From Rana temporaria (taxonomy: Eukaryota > Chordata > Amphibia > Anura > Ranidae), in assembly GCF_905171775.1 (NCBI RefSeq), contig NC_053490.1, positions 29,563,042-29,627,041 of the forward strand: DNA of 64,000 nt, written 5' to 3'. The notes below the pieces were generated by a model, which worked only from the letters and a program-made list of their open reading frames with translations, was not told where the DNA came from and searched no databases. Positions 1-11,678 of the stretch are shown one piece after another; the stretch's first letter is position 1; each line of letters opens with the position of its first letter. The translations under genes and the position numbers were made by a program.

Positions 1-846
1 CCGTATCCAAAGCACGCTACCCGGCCAGCCAGGAAGGGAGTGGGGACGAGCGAGCGCCCCCCCCCCCTCCTGAGCCGTACCAGGCTGCATGCCCTCAACA
101 TGGGGGGGTTGGGTGCTCTGGGGCAGGGGGGCGCACTGCGGCCCCCCCACCTCAGAGCACCCTGTCCCCATGTTGATGAGGACAGGGCCCCTTCCCGACA
201 ACCCTGGCCGTTGGTTGTCGGGGTATGCGGGCGGGAGGCTTATCGGAATCTGGGAGCCCCCTTTAATAAGGGGGCCCCCAGATACCGGCCCCCCACCCTA
301 AGTGAATGAGTATGGGGTACATCGTACCCCTACCCATTCACCTGCAAGAAAAGTGATAAAAACACAAATAAACCACACAGTGTATTAAAATATTTTATTT
401 TTCTGCTCCGGAGGCCTCCCCTGTCTTCTTTATTAGCTCTTTTACCAGGGGAGGCTTCTTCTTTGACGTCTTCGGGTGGGTGGGGGCCGCCGTCTGGTTC
501 TCTTCCACCGCCGGGGGGGGTCGCTTTTAAAAAAGCCCCCACCCCCCCGGCGGGTTTCCTCCGGCGTCTTCGGCGGGGCTCTTCTTCTTCCGCTATCCCG
601 ACGGGTCTTCTCAACTCTCCGGGGGTCTCCTTCTGTCTTCGCCGCTCTCCGCTCTTGACTCGTCGCACCCCGGTTCTTCGTCTCGCTGTCCGGTGTCTTC
701 TTCCGTGCTTTACGTCTTCTCCTTCCGTGCTGTGATGAGTTCTTCTTCCGCGCTGTGACGTCATGTTCTTCACTTCTCTCCTTCTCCCGGTGTTGACACG
801 TCGCCGGCTCCTCTCTGCAATGACGGGTGCGCGGGTGCATCGGACC

Positions 847-959
847 TATATAGGCCTCACAGTCCCATCATGCTCTGTACCTACCCATGTGATACCTACC
901 ACGTGGGTAGGTATCACATGGGTAGGTACAGAGCATGATGGGACTGTGAGGCCTATATA
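847..959. promoter_or_regulatory. Palindromic divergent promoter-like core, foldback copy 1
   Basis: TATATA at 847-852 (read leftward) and TATATA at 954-959 (read rightward) sit symmetrically about a CCACGTGG at 899-906, a consensus E-box (CACGTG). The sequence between is an almost perfect palindrome. Seen: the symmetry and motifs. Inferred: that the pair could start divergent transcripts into both arms. The same arrangement is kept in the copy at 19344-19463, which supports function or recent amplification. Confidence 0.5.
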
Positions 960-1370
960 GGTCCGATGCAAGGCGCGCATCCGTCATTTCAGCGAGGAGG
1001 ACCGGCGTGGCAACATCGGGAGAAGGAGAGAAGTGAAGAACATGACGTCACAGCACGGAAGAAGAACTCATCACAGCACGGAAGGAGAAGACGTACAGCA
1101 CGGAAGAAGACACCGGACAGCGAGACGAAGAACCGGGGTGCGACGAGTCAAGAGCGGAGAGCAGCGAAGACAGAAGGAGAACCCCGGAGAGTTGAGAAGA
1201 CCCGTCGGGATAGCGGAAGAAGAAGAGCCCCGCCGAAGACGCCGGAGGAAACCCGCCGGGGGGTGGGGGCTTTTTTAAAAGCGACCCCCCCCGGCGGTGG
1301 AAGAGAACCAGACGGCGGCCCCCACCCACCCGAAGACGTCAAAGAAGAAGCCTCCCCTGGTAAAAGAGCT

Positions 1371-1448
1371 AATAAAGAAGACAGGGGAGGCCTCCGGAGC
1401 AGAAAAATAAAATATTTTAATACCCTGTGTGGTTTATTTGTGTTTTTA
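1371..1448 (+). terminator. Poly(A) signal-like region in right arm of foldback copy 1
   Basis: AATAAA occurs at 1371-1376 and 1406-1411 and is followed by GT-rich sequence around 1421-1448 (TGTGTGGTTT, then TTTGTGTTTTT), the usual layout of a vertebrate polyadenylation site. A pyrimidine-rich stretch ending in CAG follows at about 1443-1463 and resembles a 3' splice site. The mirror image lies in the left arm, with AATAAA on the minus strand near 394-400. Use in vivo is an inference. Confidence 0.4.
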
Positions 1449-2172
1449 CCACTTTTCTTGCAGGTGAATGGGTAGGGGTTAGATGTACCCCATACTCATT
1501 CACTTAGGGTGGGGGGCCGGTATCTGGGGGCCCCCTTATTAAAGGGGGCTCCCAGATTCCGATAAGCCTCCCGCCCGCATACCCCGACAACCAACGGCCA
1601 GGGTTGTCGGGAAGGGGCCCTGTCCTCATCAACATGGGGACAGGGTGCTCTGAGGTGGGGGGGCCGCAGTGCGCCCCCCTGCCCCAGAGCACCCCCCCCA
1701 TGTTGAGGGCATGCAGCCTGGTACGGCTCAGGAGGGGGGGGGGGCGCTCGCTCGTCCCCACTCCCTTCCTGGCTGGCCGGGTAGCGTGCTTTGGATACGG
1801 GTCTGGTATGGATTGTAGGGGGACCCCCTACGCCGTTTTTTCCGGCGTAGGGGGGCTCTCCTTACAACCCATAACAGACCTAAGGGCCCGGTATGCTCCT
1901 GAGGGGGGGACCCATGCCGGATTTTTATTTAAAATCCGGCGGGGACTTCCCCCTCAGGATTCATAACAAACGCCGCACACGTGTAGAATTGGCGGGAATC
2001 CAAGTCGGATCTCCCGTCGCTTCTATGACGCGCTTGCTGGGATGTGCTGTCACTATTCCAGTGAGTGCGAGGTGTCGGGGAGATCTCGGCACCCTGTCGC
2101 CGAGTATCAGCGCGACGCTGTCGTGCTAAAAGCACAATATCACAAACACCTACTGTATTGCTATATAAAAAG

Positions 2173-2927
2173 TAGGGCTGTTACTGATTAAAATTTTCGT
2201 GTTCGATTAATCGATTTTTTTTAAATCGATTAATCTACTAATTTCGATGAATTATAACGCACATACAGATCCAACTACATTTATCTGATCTCCTTGCAGG
2301 CTGATTCCCAGTGCAGCTACCAACCACTGGAAAAATGGATAGCAGGATACAAAAAACACACAAAGGCAGCGCTCAATGGGAATAGCATTAAAACTTTTAT
2401 CGTCTTCAAGTAGGTAACAAAATAAATATTGCACTGGAGATAAAATCGATGTAGCTACATAAATTGCAAAAATGGTGCCAGTAATACCAAGCGGTAGCAA
2501 AAGCCATCATAAAAACATGTAGCTAAGTATGATACTGGTATAAAAATGTGTACAACGATACCACTGCTGAATCCAGATGAGGAGAGGTTAACATCAGTCC
2601 GTCGGCATGTAGATGTCTCGTGAAGGGAACTATAACAAATCCCAGTGGATGGCTGTAGAATCCCAGGTTGATAGAGGGAAGTGTAACAGCCCTTGCGTGT
2701 GGCAGATAGTAAGGTCCTGCCGGCATGCAGATATGAAGGCACAACAAAGGAGCCCTTCAGATGGACACGGCAAGCCCCGCCGGTGTCCGTGACGTCACTG
2801 GATCGCCAACAGAACTCCCTGAAGACCCGGAAACCGGCGGAGAGGTGAGTACCGATCAAAAGAATTTTGATCGATCAAAAAAATTGACGATTAATCGAGG
2901 AATAAATAGTTAATTTCCACAGCCCTA
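2173..2927. mobile_element. hAT-like MITE (TAGGGCTG ends)
   Basis: The element starts TAGGGCTGTTACTGATTA and ends with the related inverted sequence ...TTTCCACAGCCCTA. Flanks ATAAAAAG (2165-2172) and ATACAAAT (2928-2935) agree at 6 of 8 bases, as expected for an old 8-bp target duplication. ATTAATCGAT-type subterminal repeats lie inside both ends. There is no coding capacity. The hAT assignment rests on the 8-bp duplication and the TIR style. Confidence 0.6.
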
Positions 2928-3213
2928 ATACAAATATCTACATGCTCTAGGCTATTTATATGGGCATGGTATGCCTGAGTAACTTCCAATACAAAGTGAA
3001 GATGAATTAATTCTTATAACACATAGGTACCGTATTTATTCGAGTATAACGCGCAAAATTTTATACCCCAAAAAAAAATCAAAGTTTGGGTGCGCGTTAT
3101 ACACGAGGACTGGGGTGGGTGAATCCCTAGCCCCCCCCCACCCGCCGCCGCTGCCGCTACCGCCGCCGCCACCGAAGCCACCAACGCCGCTACAACGTTA
3201 ATCACCGCGGCGC

Positions 3214-3376
3214 GGGGAACATTACAGACAGCTTTCGTTTGAATAGCTGTTTTCCCTGCCGCGCGTAGACACTCCCCCTTGGACGGATCTGTCCAATCGC
3301 GAGCAAGGGGGAGTGTCTATGCGTGGCAGGGAAAACAGCTGTTCAAACGAACGCTGTCTGTAATGTTCCCGCGCTG
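3214..3376. repeat. Long hairpin inside the TACCGTATTT element
   Basis: GGAACATTACAGACAGC near 3218 pairs with GCTGTCTGTAATGTTCC near 3353. The arms continue inward through AACAGCTGTT and GACACTCCCCCTTG, leaving a short loop near 3285-3300. The arms differ at a few positions, so this is a real inverted repeat and not a duplicated read. Confidence 0.8.
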
Positions 3377-3398
3377 CGGTGATTAACAGTAGGTACGG

Positions 3399-3737
3399 GG
3401 GACATGGCTGCATATACAGGGGACATGGCTGTATATACGGGGGACATGGCTGGACATACAGGGGACATGGCTGTATATACGGGGGACATGGCTGGACATA
3501 CAGGGGACATGGCTGTATATACGGGGGACATGGCTGGACATACAGGGGACATGGCTGGATATACAGGGGACATGGCTGGACATACGGGGACATGGCTGGT
3601 TATACAGGGGACATGGCTGTATATACAGGGGACATGGCTGGATATACAGGGGACATGGCTGGACATACGGGGACATGGCTGTATATACAGGGGACATGGC
3701 TGTATATACAGGGGACATGGCTGGATATACAGGGGTC
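3399..3737. repeat. 21-bp minisatellite, about 16 units
   Basis: Tandem units of the form GGGACATGGCTGTATATACAG vary mainly between GTATATA, GGACATA and GGATATA in the middle. Because 21 is a multiple of three, several frames stay open and yield repetitive seven-residue peptides. These are not genes. Confidence 0.95.
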
Positions 3738-4082
3738 AATACATTGTCAATAAATGATTTTTGGCAATTACAATGATTTTATACCGACTTTTAATCGAAA
3801 ATTAGGGGTGCGCGTTATACATGTGTGCGCGTTATACTCGAATAAATACGGTATATCTTTCCAGTGCAAATTAGAAATACTTAATCAGACAATGACAGCT
3901 TGATCCTTCTATGAAGCTTTTGCATCAGGTTTCTCAAACCATTGCATGCCTACGCTTTATGTGATAATGACTAAGCCCCTCCCATTCATTACATAATTGA
4001 AAAGGGGAGGAGCATGAGTGACCTTAAAATTATGCCCCCCCCCTGAAAAAGTTCTGCAGACGCCCATGGCAGGAACCCCCGC

Positions 4083-4795
4083 TCCATGGCAATATAAGTA
4101 GTGGCACACCGCGCACCCAGCAATAGAGTGGGCGAGAGAGCGTTGAGTCAACATTGGGAGAAGACAGCGGAGAAGAATCAGCAGAGGCAGAAGACATCAG
4201 CAGAGGAGGCAGAAGAGCCAGAGAGGGGAGAAGAAATCGGAAGAGACTCCGGAGCTCCCTTAATAAATTACTTTAAAAACCTGTTTTTTTTTTAGGTGAA
4301 TGAGTAGGGGTACAATGTACTCGATATTCGTTCACATAGGGTGGGGGGCTGAGATCTGGGAGCCCCCTTGTTAAAGGGGGCTTCCAGATTCCTATAAGCC
4401 CCCCTACCCGCAGACCCCGACAACCAACAGCCAGGGTTGTCAGGAAGAGGCCCTTGTCCTCATCAACATGGGGACAAGGTGCTTTGGGGTGAGGGTGTAA
4501 GGCCCCCCTGCCCAAAAGCACATGCCCCCTATGTTAAGGGCAGGCGGCCTGGTATGGTTCAGGTGGGGGGCACTCCCTCGTCCCCACCCCCCTTTCATGA
4601 CCTGCCAGGCTGCATGCTTGGATAAGGGTCTGGTAGGGATTTTGGGGGGACCCCACGCCATTTTTTCAGTGTTGGGGGTTCCCCTTAAAATCCATACCAG
4701 ACCTTGTATGCTTTTGGAGGGGGAACCCATGCCGTTTCTTTTGTTTTTTTTAAGCATGGAGTTCCCCCTAAAGATTCATACCAGACACAAAGTGC
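4083..4795 (+). mobile_element. Foldback element, single-arm copy 3
   Basis: This is a diverged copy of one outward arm of the foldback element. It has a TATA-like AATATAAG at 4091-4098, a GA-rich tract, AATAAA at 4262-4267, the sequence TAGGTGAATGAGTAGGGG, the inverted GGGAGCCCCC hairpin near 4355-4390, and an end near ATTCATACCAGACAC. There is no mirror arm to the left. Either the copy is truncated at the palindrome centre or the mirror arm was deleted, as palindromes often are. Confidence 0.75.
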
Positions 4796-5084
4796 CTGCA
4801 TTGTCGGGATCAAAGTCTGATCCTCGTTCATTGAAGTCGGACAGATGAAGTCGCAGGGCAAAGTTGGATCCACAGTCGTAAGACTGTCGTGTTGTACAAG
4901 TGTGAACCCGGCCTAAAACCTGGAAGCTGATTGGTTTCTATGTACAGCTGCACCAGATATTGCACTCTTTAATTTTAGTGAGTAACCCCCGTTTTAACTA
5001 TGTCCCTGCTCAGTTCTTGGGTGTTTGGCTCTTCTTATTCCCAACAGCGATCTTGACAACACACATGTAACATCCCCCTAATTC

Positions 5085-5445
5085 AGAGTAGGGTGCTAGG
5101 AAAATTTAGTCAGCTCCTCTGTAAACAGTGGAGCAGGGGTTAATAACTCAGGGTTGGTCAGTTTTTCACAGGCCGCTGTTCTGCTACTTTCCCCTGTTTT
5201 CTAGAGACTTCTGGAAGTATAGTGGGAGGCAATCTGAATATTTATGGAGCCCTGGCCAATCCCTGGGAAGGTGTGCCTAGAAGGTGGATGGAGAACCCAT
5301 AGTCCATACATAAGAATAAAGGCCTGGCAGCAAATGGAAGAGTTCCAGGGTCCAGCCTTCTGGAGGAGACCCCTGTTCAGGGGGCTCTTCCCCTGGGGCA
5401 GAGAGAGGGGGACAAATGAAGTCTGAGGAGCCTTTTTAAAAACAC
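5085..5445. repeat. Dispersed repeat A, copy 1
   Basis: The block resembles 32690-32990 in order and sequence: a GCTAGG..AAATTTAG start, a TTTTCTAGAGA segment, GAATATTTATGG, AATCCNTGGG, and a closing CCCCTGTTC/TAAGGGG segment. It is probably a solo-LTR-like or other interspersed repeat. No coding part or clear boundary is visible, so the class is left open. Confidence 0.45.
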
Positions 5446-6747
5446 TGAGGTACCAGCTAGGGCCTACTAAACAGAGCCTGGTTTATGGTCTGAGCAGAGC
5501 CAGAGAAGTGTTGGTGTAGGAAGTCCAACCATTCTGGGGACTGAGTGAGTACTTGATCCTGCAATACAGAGGAGAAGTGACTGTGGGGTGGTTTATCAGC
5601 CAGGAGTTGTGCACGATACATGTTGATGTAGCAGAATTGGTTATATGCAGAGCACACCGTCATTCTGCCTGTGCTAGTAAGCACACACTTCATCTTAGTG
5701 AAATAATCCCTCTTTAAGCTAAAAGGTTCACTCACCATTCATCCGATCTGCCATTAATTCGATAACAAAACACCACCATCTTGTTTTCAGTTCGCCATCA
5801 CAGCCATCATCACAAGACTGCCTGCCGACGCCCACACGGAGTCCTTCTATTATAACAAAAGCCTTCACAGACCACAGCTGATTGGAGGAGATCACAGCAT
5901 GTGACCATAGGAAGTGATGTCACAGCATGTGATCTCCTCCATGGGAAGCCAGGACACAGCATGGGGGCTCCACACAGCAAATGCCCATATATGGATGGGA
6001 CAATATATGATAACCCTTCCGACAGGGATACATACAATACATGAATACAACATAATACAACAACAGCATGATACAATAACGATACAGTAATAATTCAATA
6101 GCAATACGATACAGTAATAATACAATAACCAATGAACACAGTTCCTGATGAGGGGAGCTTATCTGCAGGTGTACGCTCACATCACAAAACAGTGTTGATC
6201 ATGACAAGAGCGCACATCCGGTAAACCGACAATGCGCTTGCAGAGTGGACGCATCCCACAGGCGAATATCTGTGCATGACACAGGGGACCTTTCGCCGGC
6301 CGACACCCCCACTCCACAAACACCCTTCTCCAAATCAGGAAGTGTATCTCAACCAGTCTCAGTCCGGCCCAGTCAGCTCTTTAGAGCGGGCTACGGGAGA
6401 ACCAACAATGGGTGACACTATGACAATACATATTAAATACATCTTCATGAAATTTCCACAAAAATGTACAAGTCAGCCAAGAGAATATAGTGCAGCCTGG
6501 GGTCGTGCAATACAGCCTGCATTTTTGTACAGAGCAGCCAGAAGCCTCAAGTTCTACAGTTCTATAGTTTTGGGCTATCCCATGCTCCTCATGCCTATCT
6601 AAGTTCCTGTTCCCAATAAAAAAACTCCACTAGACTGGTTCTTGAACCAAAGGAATAATGCTGAAAATGCTGTGTGCCTGGAAGTGCAATGTCCAAATAA
6701 TCACTGGCTCCTGCGAGGGTAGCGCTACACACATGAACTATTCTCAC

Positions 6748-7988
6748 TAGGGTTGTCCCGATACCACTTTTTTAGGACCGAGTACAAGTACCGATACTTT
6801 TTATCAAGTACACGCCGATACCGATTACCGATACTTTTTTTAAATGTCATGTGACAGTGGCATATGTGTCATTATTATTATTATTTTTGTACAATTCTTT
6901 TTATTTATTTTTTACAATTTGTTTAATTTTTAATTTTATTTTTTTACAATGCTTTCTTTTTTTTTTTAAGGGGGTGGGGAGGAATGGACAGTGTCAGTGT
7001 TTTTTTTAAAAAAAATTTACAATTCATTTTTTTATTATTTATTGCAATTCCTTTATTTATTTTTTATCAGCCCTATTGCGGGGCTTTGGTGAGATATCAA
7101 GGGTCTTAACAGACCTCTGACATCTCCCCTCTGAGACAGAGAAAGAGACTAGGGACACTGATTCCCCAGTCCCTTTCTCAGCAGCCTCAGCTGCACTGAA
7201 AATGAATGGAGAGAAGTCAGCGGCTTATTTTCATTCATACACTGAAACATTGTAAACACAGTTTACGATGTTTCAGTTATGTGAATGTACAGAGTCATCA
7301 CTGACTCTGTACATTCGGAAAAGGTAGGAGCCGGATTTACCGGCTACTACCGCCGCTCTCCATCCAGACTGATCGAGGGGGTGGAGGAGGAGAACGGAGG
7401 GGGGACACGGCGGCAGGACACGTCGGCAGTATGGAGGGGGGACACGGCAGCAGCAATTAGGGGGGACACGGCGGCAGCAAGGAGGGGGGACACGGCGGCA
7501 GGACATGGCGGCAGCAAGGAGGGGGGACACGGCGGCAGGACATGGTGGCAGCAAGGAGGGGGGACACGGCGGCAGCATGGATGGGGACACGGCGGCAGCA
7601 TGGAGGGGGACACGGCGGCAGGACACGGCAGCAGCACCGAGGGGGGACACGGTGACAAGACACAGCGGCAGCAAGGAGGGGGGACACGGCGGTAGCAAGG
7701 AGAGGGGACACGGCAGCAGGACATGGCGGCAGCAAGGAGGGGGGACACGGCGGCAGGACACAGCAGCAGCAAGGAAAAAGACGGCAGCATGGAGGGACAT
7801 GGCGGGGGGCTGGTGGAGGACAGTCAGCGGTGATCAGTGCTTGTAACTCCCCCACAGCACTGATCACCCTGACTGTCCAAGTATCGGGTGAAGCATCGGA
7901 GCATTTGCCCGAGTACAAGTACTCGGGCAAATGCTTGGTATCGGTCACGATACATAGCGATACTAGTATCGGTATCGGGACAACCCTA
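6748..7988. mobile_element. hAT MITE with TAGGGTTGTCCCGATAC ends
   Basis: TAGGGTTGTCCCGATACCAC at the left and GTATCGGGACAACCCTA at the right are near-perfect inverted ends. The flanking 8-mers ATTCTCAC (6740-6747) and GTTCTCAC (7989-7996) match at 7 of 8 bases, which is diagnostic of hAT-type insertion. A/T-rich DNA fills 6850-7080, and a GACACGGCGGCAG minisatellite fills 7385-7800. No transposase is present. Confidence 0.88.
7385..7800. repeat. GACACGGCGGCAG minisatellite inside the hAT MITE
   Basis: Composite units of roughly 24 to 37 bases alternate GGGGGGACACGGCGGCAG with GACATGGCGGCAGCAAGG. The C/G-rich array lies wholly inside the A/T-rich hAT element. The overlapping Ala/Arg/Pro/Cys-rich frames are translated repeat and are not called as genes. 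Confidence 0.92.
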
Positions 7989-7996
7989 GTTCTCAC

Positions 7997-8996
7997 CCTT
8001 GCTCCCAACAAGTAATCACATGATTTGCTTCTAGGGTTGCCATCTACACCATCAGTTGCCCTGGCAAGGACTTGGTAACCCTGGAACTGGCATCCATGTT
8101 GATAGCCTGTCTTCCAACCAGCTATTGGAGGCTAGTGCTCTTCACGGCTCCTCAGCCCAACCCTGGTGCTCGAGATACATGGTATCATTACACAATTGTG
8201 TCAAAAAGGCCATCCCTCCCATCCAAGAATAGCACATCTTAGCAGCATCAGTGTTCCTGACAACTCAAAAAAAGTAATCTGCCATTTTTACAGGTGACCT
8301 CTCTACTAGTTCATTAATATCCGAATTTACAATTATTCGCCTGATTAAGCCCTTCTTGGAGTTTGCTCTACAAAATCATCGCTGAAGTAGATTTGTCCAG
8401 CTTTCCCCATCCATACTCATCGGTAGACAACCACATGTGTGAAATTACCAGCCAAAAATGTCTTCCATGTCACATGGACACCTTTACAAGAAGAAATGTG
8501 ACTGAACATATAAGGCGAATAACCAATGAGCTATGAAAACAGTCAGATGTATAATCTTATTCATTTTCTTTAATTGATTTGTTTCTTAGGATCAAAGCAT
8601 TCATTAAAAAGTCACTTTTGAAAGGTTTCTACAACCTCAAACCCAAAGAATGACATAAAAATCTGGTGTTCATTTATAGGAACACACTAAATTCAATTTA
8701 ATTAGGATTAATGGACTTAAAATGGTATAATACAGTTATCTATTTAAAGAGAAGAAAAAGTTTCCCAGCAGATTTGAAGAGGCGAGCGTTTCATACAAAG
8801 TCCAGAAACATTATCATCCAATTAATATAGGCAGAGATTCATTCACCTTTAGATGGAAAGGTTATGGAAACTCGTTTCTTGGAGATAAGAAATCAGCTTT
8901 TGCTACAAAAATGTTGAGAGCTGCTATTAAAGCCAGAAGTACAGAACTAGTGATATCTAAAGGACAAACGTATTCAAAAAGTAAGATAGTAACAAT
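7997..8996. other. Stretch without recognised features
   Basis: Ordinary A/T-rich sequence. I see no inverted termini, tandem array or convincing reading frame; the longest open frame, near 8911-9132, lacks any family resemblance and runs into the next MITE. It may be single-copy intergenic or intronic DNA. Confidence 0.4.
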
Positions 8997-9728
8997 GGGC
9001 CAGATTCAGAAAGAAGTTACGCTGGCGTATCTATTGATATGCAGCGTAACTTCTAGGATGCGCCGGCGTATCTTTTTTCTGTATTCAGAAAACAAGATAC
9101 GCCGGAATTTTGCTAAGATCCGACTGGCGTAAGCCTCTTACGCCGTCGTATCTTAGTTGCATATTTACGCTGGCCGCTAGGTGGCGCTTCCGTAGATTTA
9201 CGCGTAGAATATGCAAATTAGGTAGATACGCCGATTCATGAACGTAGTTGCACCCGGCCTATCTATATGCGTCGTTTACGTAAGGCGTCGGACCGGAGTA
9301 AAGTTACCCCTGCTATATGAGGTGTACGCAATGTTAAGTATTGACGTCGGGACAGCGTCGAATTTTCCGTCGTTTGCGTAAAACGTTCGCGAATAGGGCT
9401 TTGCGTAAGTTACGTTCACGTCGAAAGCATTGACTATTTGCGACGTGATTTCGAGCATGCGCACTGGGATACGTCCACGGACGGCCCATGCGCCGTTCAA
9501 AAACAGCATCAATTACGTGGGGTCATGATAGTTTAACATAAAACACGCCCACTACCAGCCAAATTTGAATTAGGCGGGCTTACGCCGACACATTTACACT
9601 ACGCCGCCGTAACTTAGGGCGCAAGTTCTTTCTGAATACGGAACTTGCGCCCTAAGTTACGGCGGCGTAGTGTATCTGAGATACGCTACGCCCGCCGATA
9701 GATACGATAATGTATCTGAATCTGGCCC
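8997..9728. mobile_element. GGGCCAGATTC-family MITE, copy a
   Basis: The ends are GGGCCAGATTC and GAATCTGGCCC, flanked by the 3-bp duplication AAT (8994-8996 and 9729-9731). The whole element is a long imperfect palindrome rich in TACGCCG/CGGCGTA, with GGCCGCTAGGTGGCGCTTCC and ATATGCAAAT blocks that recur in the other copies in this window. There is no coding capacity. Confidence 0.88.
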
Positions 9729-10279
9729 AATGCGTCTTTGAACAGCGATAGTTGTTAAAGAAACCCTTTTCTTGGCCAAGGGTAAAGAATCTTTGGGAAC
9801 AATTTAGCTACCCAACTTGCCAGTACAGAATCTGTGAAAAAAAACTTTTATTCCTTGAAACCCAACTGGCATAGGTGTGTGCAGCCTATTGCATTAGGGT
9901 GTGCACCCCAAAGCCCAAACACACACTACCGATCACTCACGATGTTCATTCAGAAAGGGAAGGGGACGGTAAATTACATATTTACTGGCCCCTTCCCCAC
10001 TCCTAAACAATCCCAGCATCAATAGCCGATAGGAGGGAACCTGGCAGCGCTGCAGGGGGATTGATGGGAGCCAGGGCAGTAGAAGAAATCTGTGCTGTAC
10101 AGAGTGATTAGGGTGTGCCTGGGCACACCTGGCACATCCAGTGCGCATACCTATGCCAACTGGGCTTTGCCATTATGCACCTCACAGTATAGAGAAGGGA
10201 CAGCCAAAGTGTGCTTGACTGCAAGCACCTTACCTTATGGGCGTGCTCCCGTCTCATAGACTCTGCGCCCATAGACACA

Positions 10280-11295
10280 GGGCCAGATTCAGAAAGGAGA
10301 TACGACGGCGTATCTCCAGATACGCCATCGTATCTCTGAGTCCGGCCGGTCATATCTATGCACCTGATTCATAGAATCAGTTACGCATAGATTTCTATTA
10401 GATCCGACCGGCGTAAGTCTCTTACGCGTCGGATCTTAACTGCATATTTACGCTGGCCGCTAGGGGCGTGTACGCTGATTTACGCCTAGAATATGTAAAT
10501 CAGCTAGATACACACAGGGGCGGACTGACAACTCATAGGGCCCCCGGGCAATAGAAGATTATGGGGCCCCCAGGCTTACAGATGGCCACCATACCAGGAG
10601 GCAGTGCAGAGGCGGGACAGCTAAAATCTCAGGATTTTCACATCAAAAGCATGTCGGTATCGGACATATCAGGGACAAATGTAAAAAAAACACAGATTTT
10701 TACATACTGTCCCTGGTTTTACTGAGCCTGGCAACCCTGATGGGGCCCCCTAGTGGCATGGGGCCCTCGGGCAGTGCCTGAGTACCCGAATGGTCAGTCC
10801 GCCCCTGGATATGCAAATTCACGAACGTACGCCTGGCCTACGCAGTACAGTTACGCCGTTTACGTTAGGCTTTTCCCGGCGTATAGTTGCCCCTGCTATA
10901 TGATGCGTATATGCGGCGTACCAATGTTAAGTATGGCCATCGTTCCCATGCCGAAATTTGAAAAATTTACGTTGTTTGCGTAAGTCGTCCGTGAATGGGG
11001 CTGGACATCATTTACGTTCACGTCGAAACCAATACGTCCTTGCGGCGTACTTTGGAGCAATGCACACTGGGAAATTCCACGGACGTCAATCACGTCGGGT
11101 CAGGGTTGATTTACATAACACACGCCCACCTCTTCACAATTTGAATTAGGCGGGCTTACGCCGGCCTATTTACACCATGCCGCCGCAACTTTCTTTTAAG
11201 AATACGGCACTTGCCTGTAAAAGTTGCGGAGGCGTAACGTAAATAGGATACGTTACACCCGCGCAAAGAAACACCATTCTACGTGAATCTACCCC
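10280..11295. mobile_element. GGGCCAGATTC-family MITE, copy b, carrying a nested hAT MITE
   Basis: The ends are GGGCCAGATTC and GAATCTACCCC, with the 3-bp duplication ACA on both sides (10277-10279 and 11296-11298). The ATATGTAAAT..GATA segment is split by the 293-bp insertion at 10515-10807. Removing it restores the arrangement seen in copy a. Confidence 0.87.
10515..10807. mobile_element. hAT MITE (CAGGGGCGGACTGAC ends) nested in copy b
   Basis: CAGGGGCGGACTGAC at the left and GTCAGTCCGCCCCTG at the right are nearly perfect inverted ends. The flanks GATACACA and GATATGCA share 6 of 8 bases. The termini resemble Charlie-type hAT ends. GGGGCCC-rich blocks lie near both ends. Confidence 0.8.
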
Positions 11296-11298
11296 ACA

Positions 11299-11661
11299 GA
11301 GTGTATGTTTGGTCCTGCCCCCCGGTGGCCGCGTCATTGCATTTGATTGACAGCAGCGCAAGTCAATCACTGCGCTGCTATCAATCTATCCAATCAACAC
11401 CGAGACTCCGCGAAGAAGAGGACGAGCCAAGCAGGTGAACGGGCTCAGGTAAGTAAAACAGGGGGGCTGAGGGGGCCGTCATTTCAAGGCTTCCCCAGAG
11501 GGGGTTAGCTATTGTGGGGAGGAGCCGAGACGGCTGCCGAGGGACCCCAGAAGACGTGGATCGGGGCCACTCTGTGCAAAATGAACTGCACAGTGGAGGT
11601 AAGTATGACATGTTTGTTATTTAAAAAATAAAATAAAAATTAAGCTTTACAACCCCTTTAA
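11299..11661. mobile_element. TTAA-target MITE, right part
   Basis: The block matches 49880-50300, with shared segments such as GGCCACTCTGTGCAAAA, GAACTGCACAG and GGTAAGTATGA. It ends in ACAACCCCTTTAAAGG with TTAA at 11658-11661. The other copy begins TTAAAGGGGTTGT. A left end is not evident here; it probably abuts or was lost at the neighbouring MITE. Confidence 0.55.
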
Positions 11662-11678
11662 AGGAGATTCTACAAACT

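Larger units (their letters stand above)
1..1968. mobile_element. Palindromic foldback element, copy 1 (left end outside window)
   Basis: Positions 1-16 reappear as the reverse complement at 1785-1800, and the two arms match almost base for base around a centre near 902, so the whole block is one giant inverted repeat. The right arm continues past 1800 to about 1968, so the left arm should start before the window. Each arm, read outward from the centre, has a TATA box, about 450 bases of GA-rich sequence, an AATAAA followed by GT-rich DNA, and a C/G-rich terminal part. A second complete copy lies at about 18370-20425 and a single arm at about 4083-4795. No transposase is visible. It is non-autonomous and the superfamily is not assigned. 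The Arg/Glu-rich frame at 966-1475 has no recognisable domain and I do not call it a gene. Confidence 0.85.
3028..3853. mobile_element. TACCGTATTT-ended non-autonomous DNA transposon, copy 1
   Basis: The left end TACCGTATTTATTCGAGTAT and the right end, its inverted match ending in AATACGGTA, bound the unit. GCGCGTTATA-type subterminal repeats occur at both ends. The interior holds a 160-bp hairpin and a 21-bp minisatellite. TA at both outer edges suggests a TA target. A relative with the same terminal TACCGTATTT lies at 42452-43754. Superfamily left open. Confidence 0.7.

Noticed and set aside
1443..1463. Functional 3' splice site in the foldback arm
   Set aside because: A pyrimidine tract plus CAG is present, but no matching donor or downstream exon can be shown, so it is only noted within the poly(A) entry.
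966..1475. 169-codon Arg/Glu-rich frame in the right arm of foldback copy 1
   Set aside because: Low-complexity, overlapped by equally open frames on both strands, and not preserved in frame in copy 2. The arm may be transcribed but coding is unsupported.
3399..3737. CRISPR-like regular repeats
   Set aside because: Direct tandem units with no spacers in eukaryotic-type DNA; a minisatellite.
7273..8011. Cys/Pro/Arg-rich frames on both strands
   Set aside because: Translated GACACGGCGGCAG array inside a hAT MITE.
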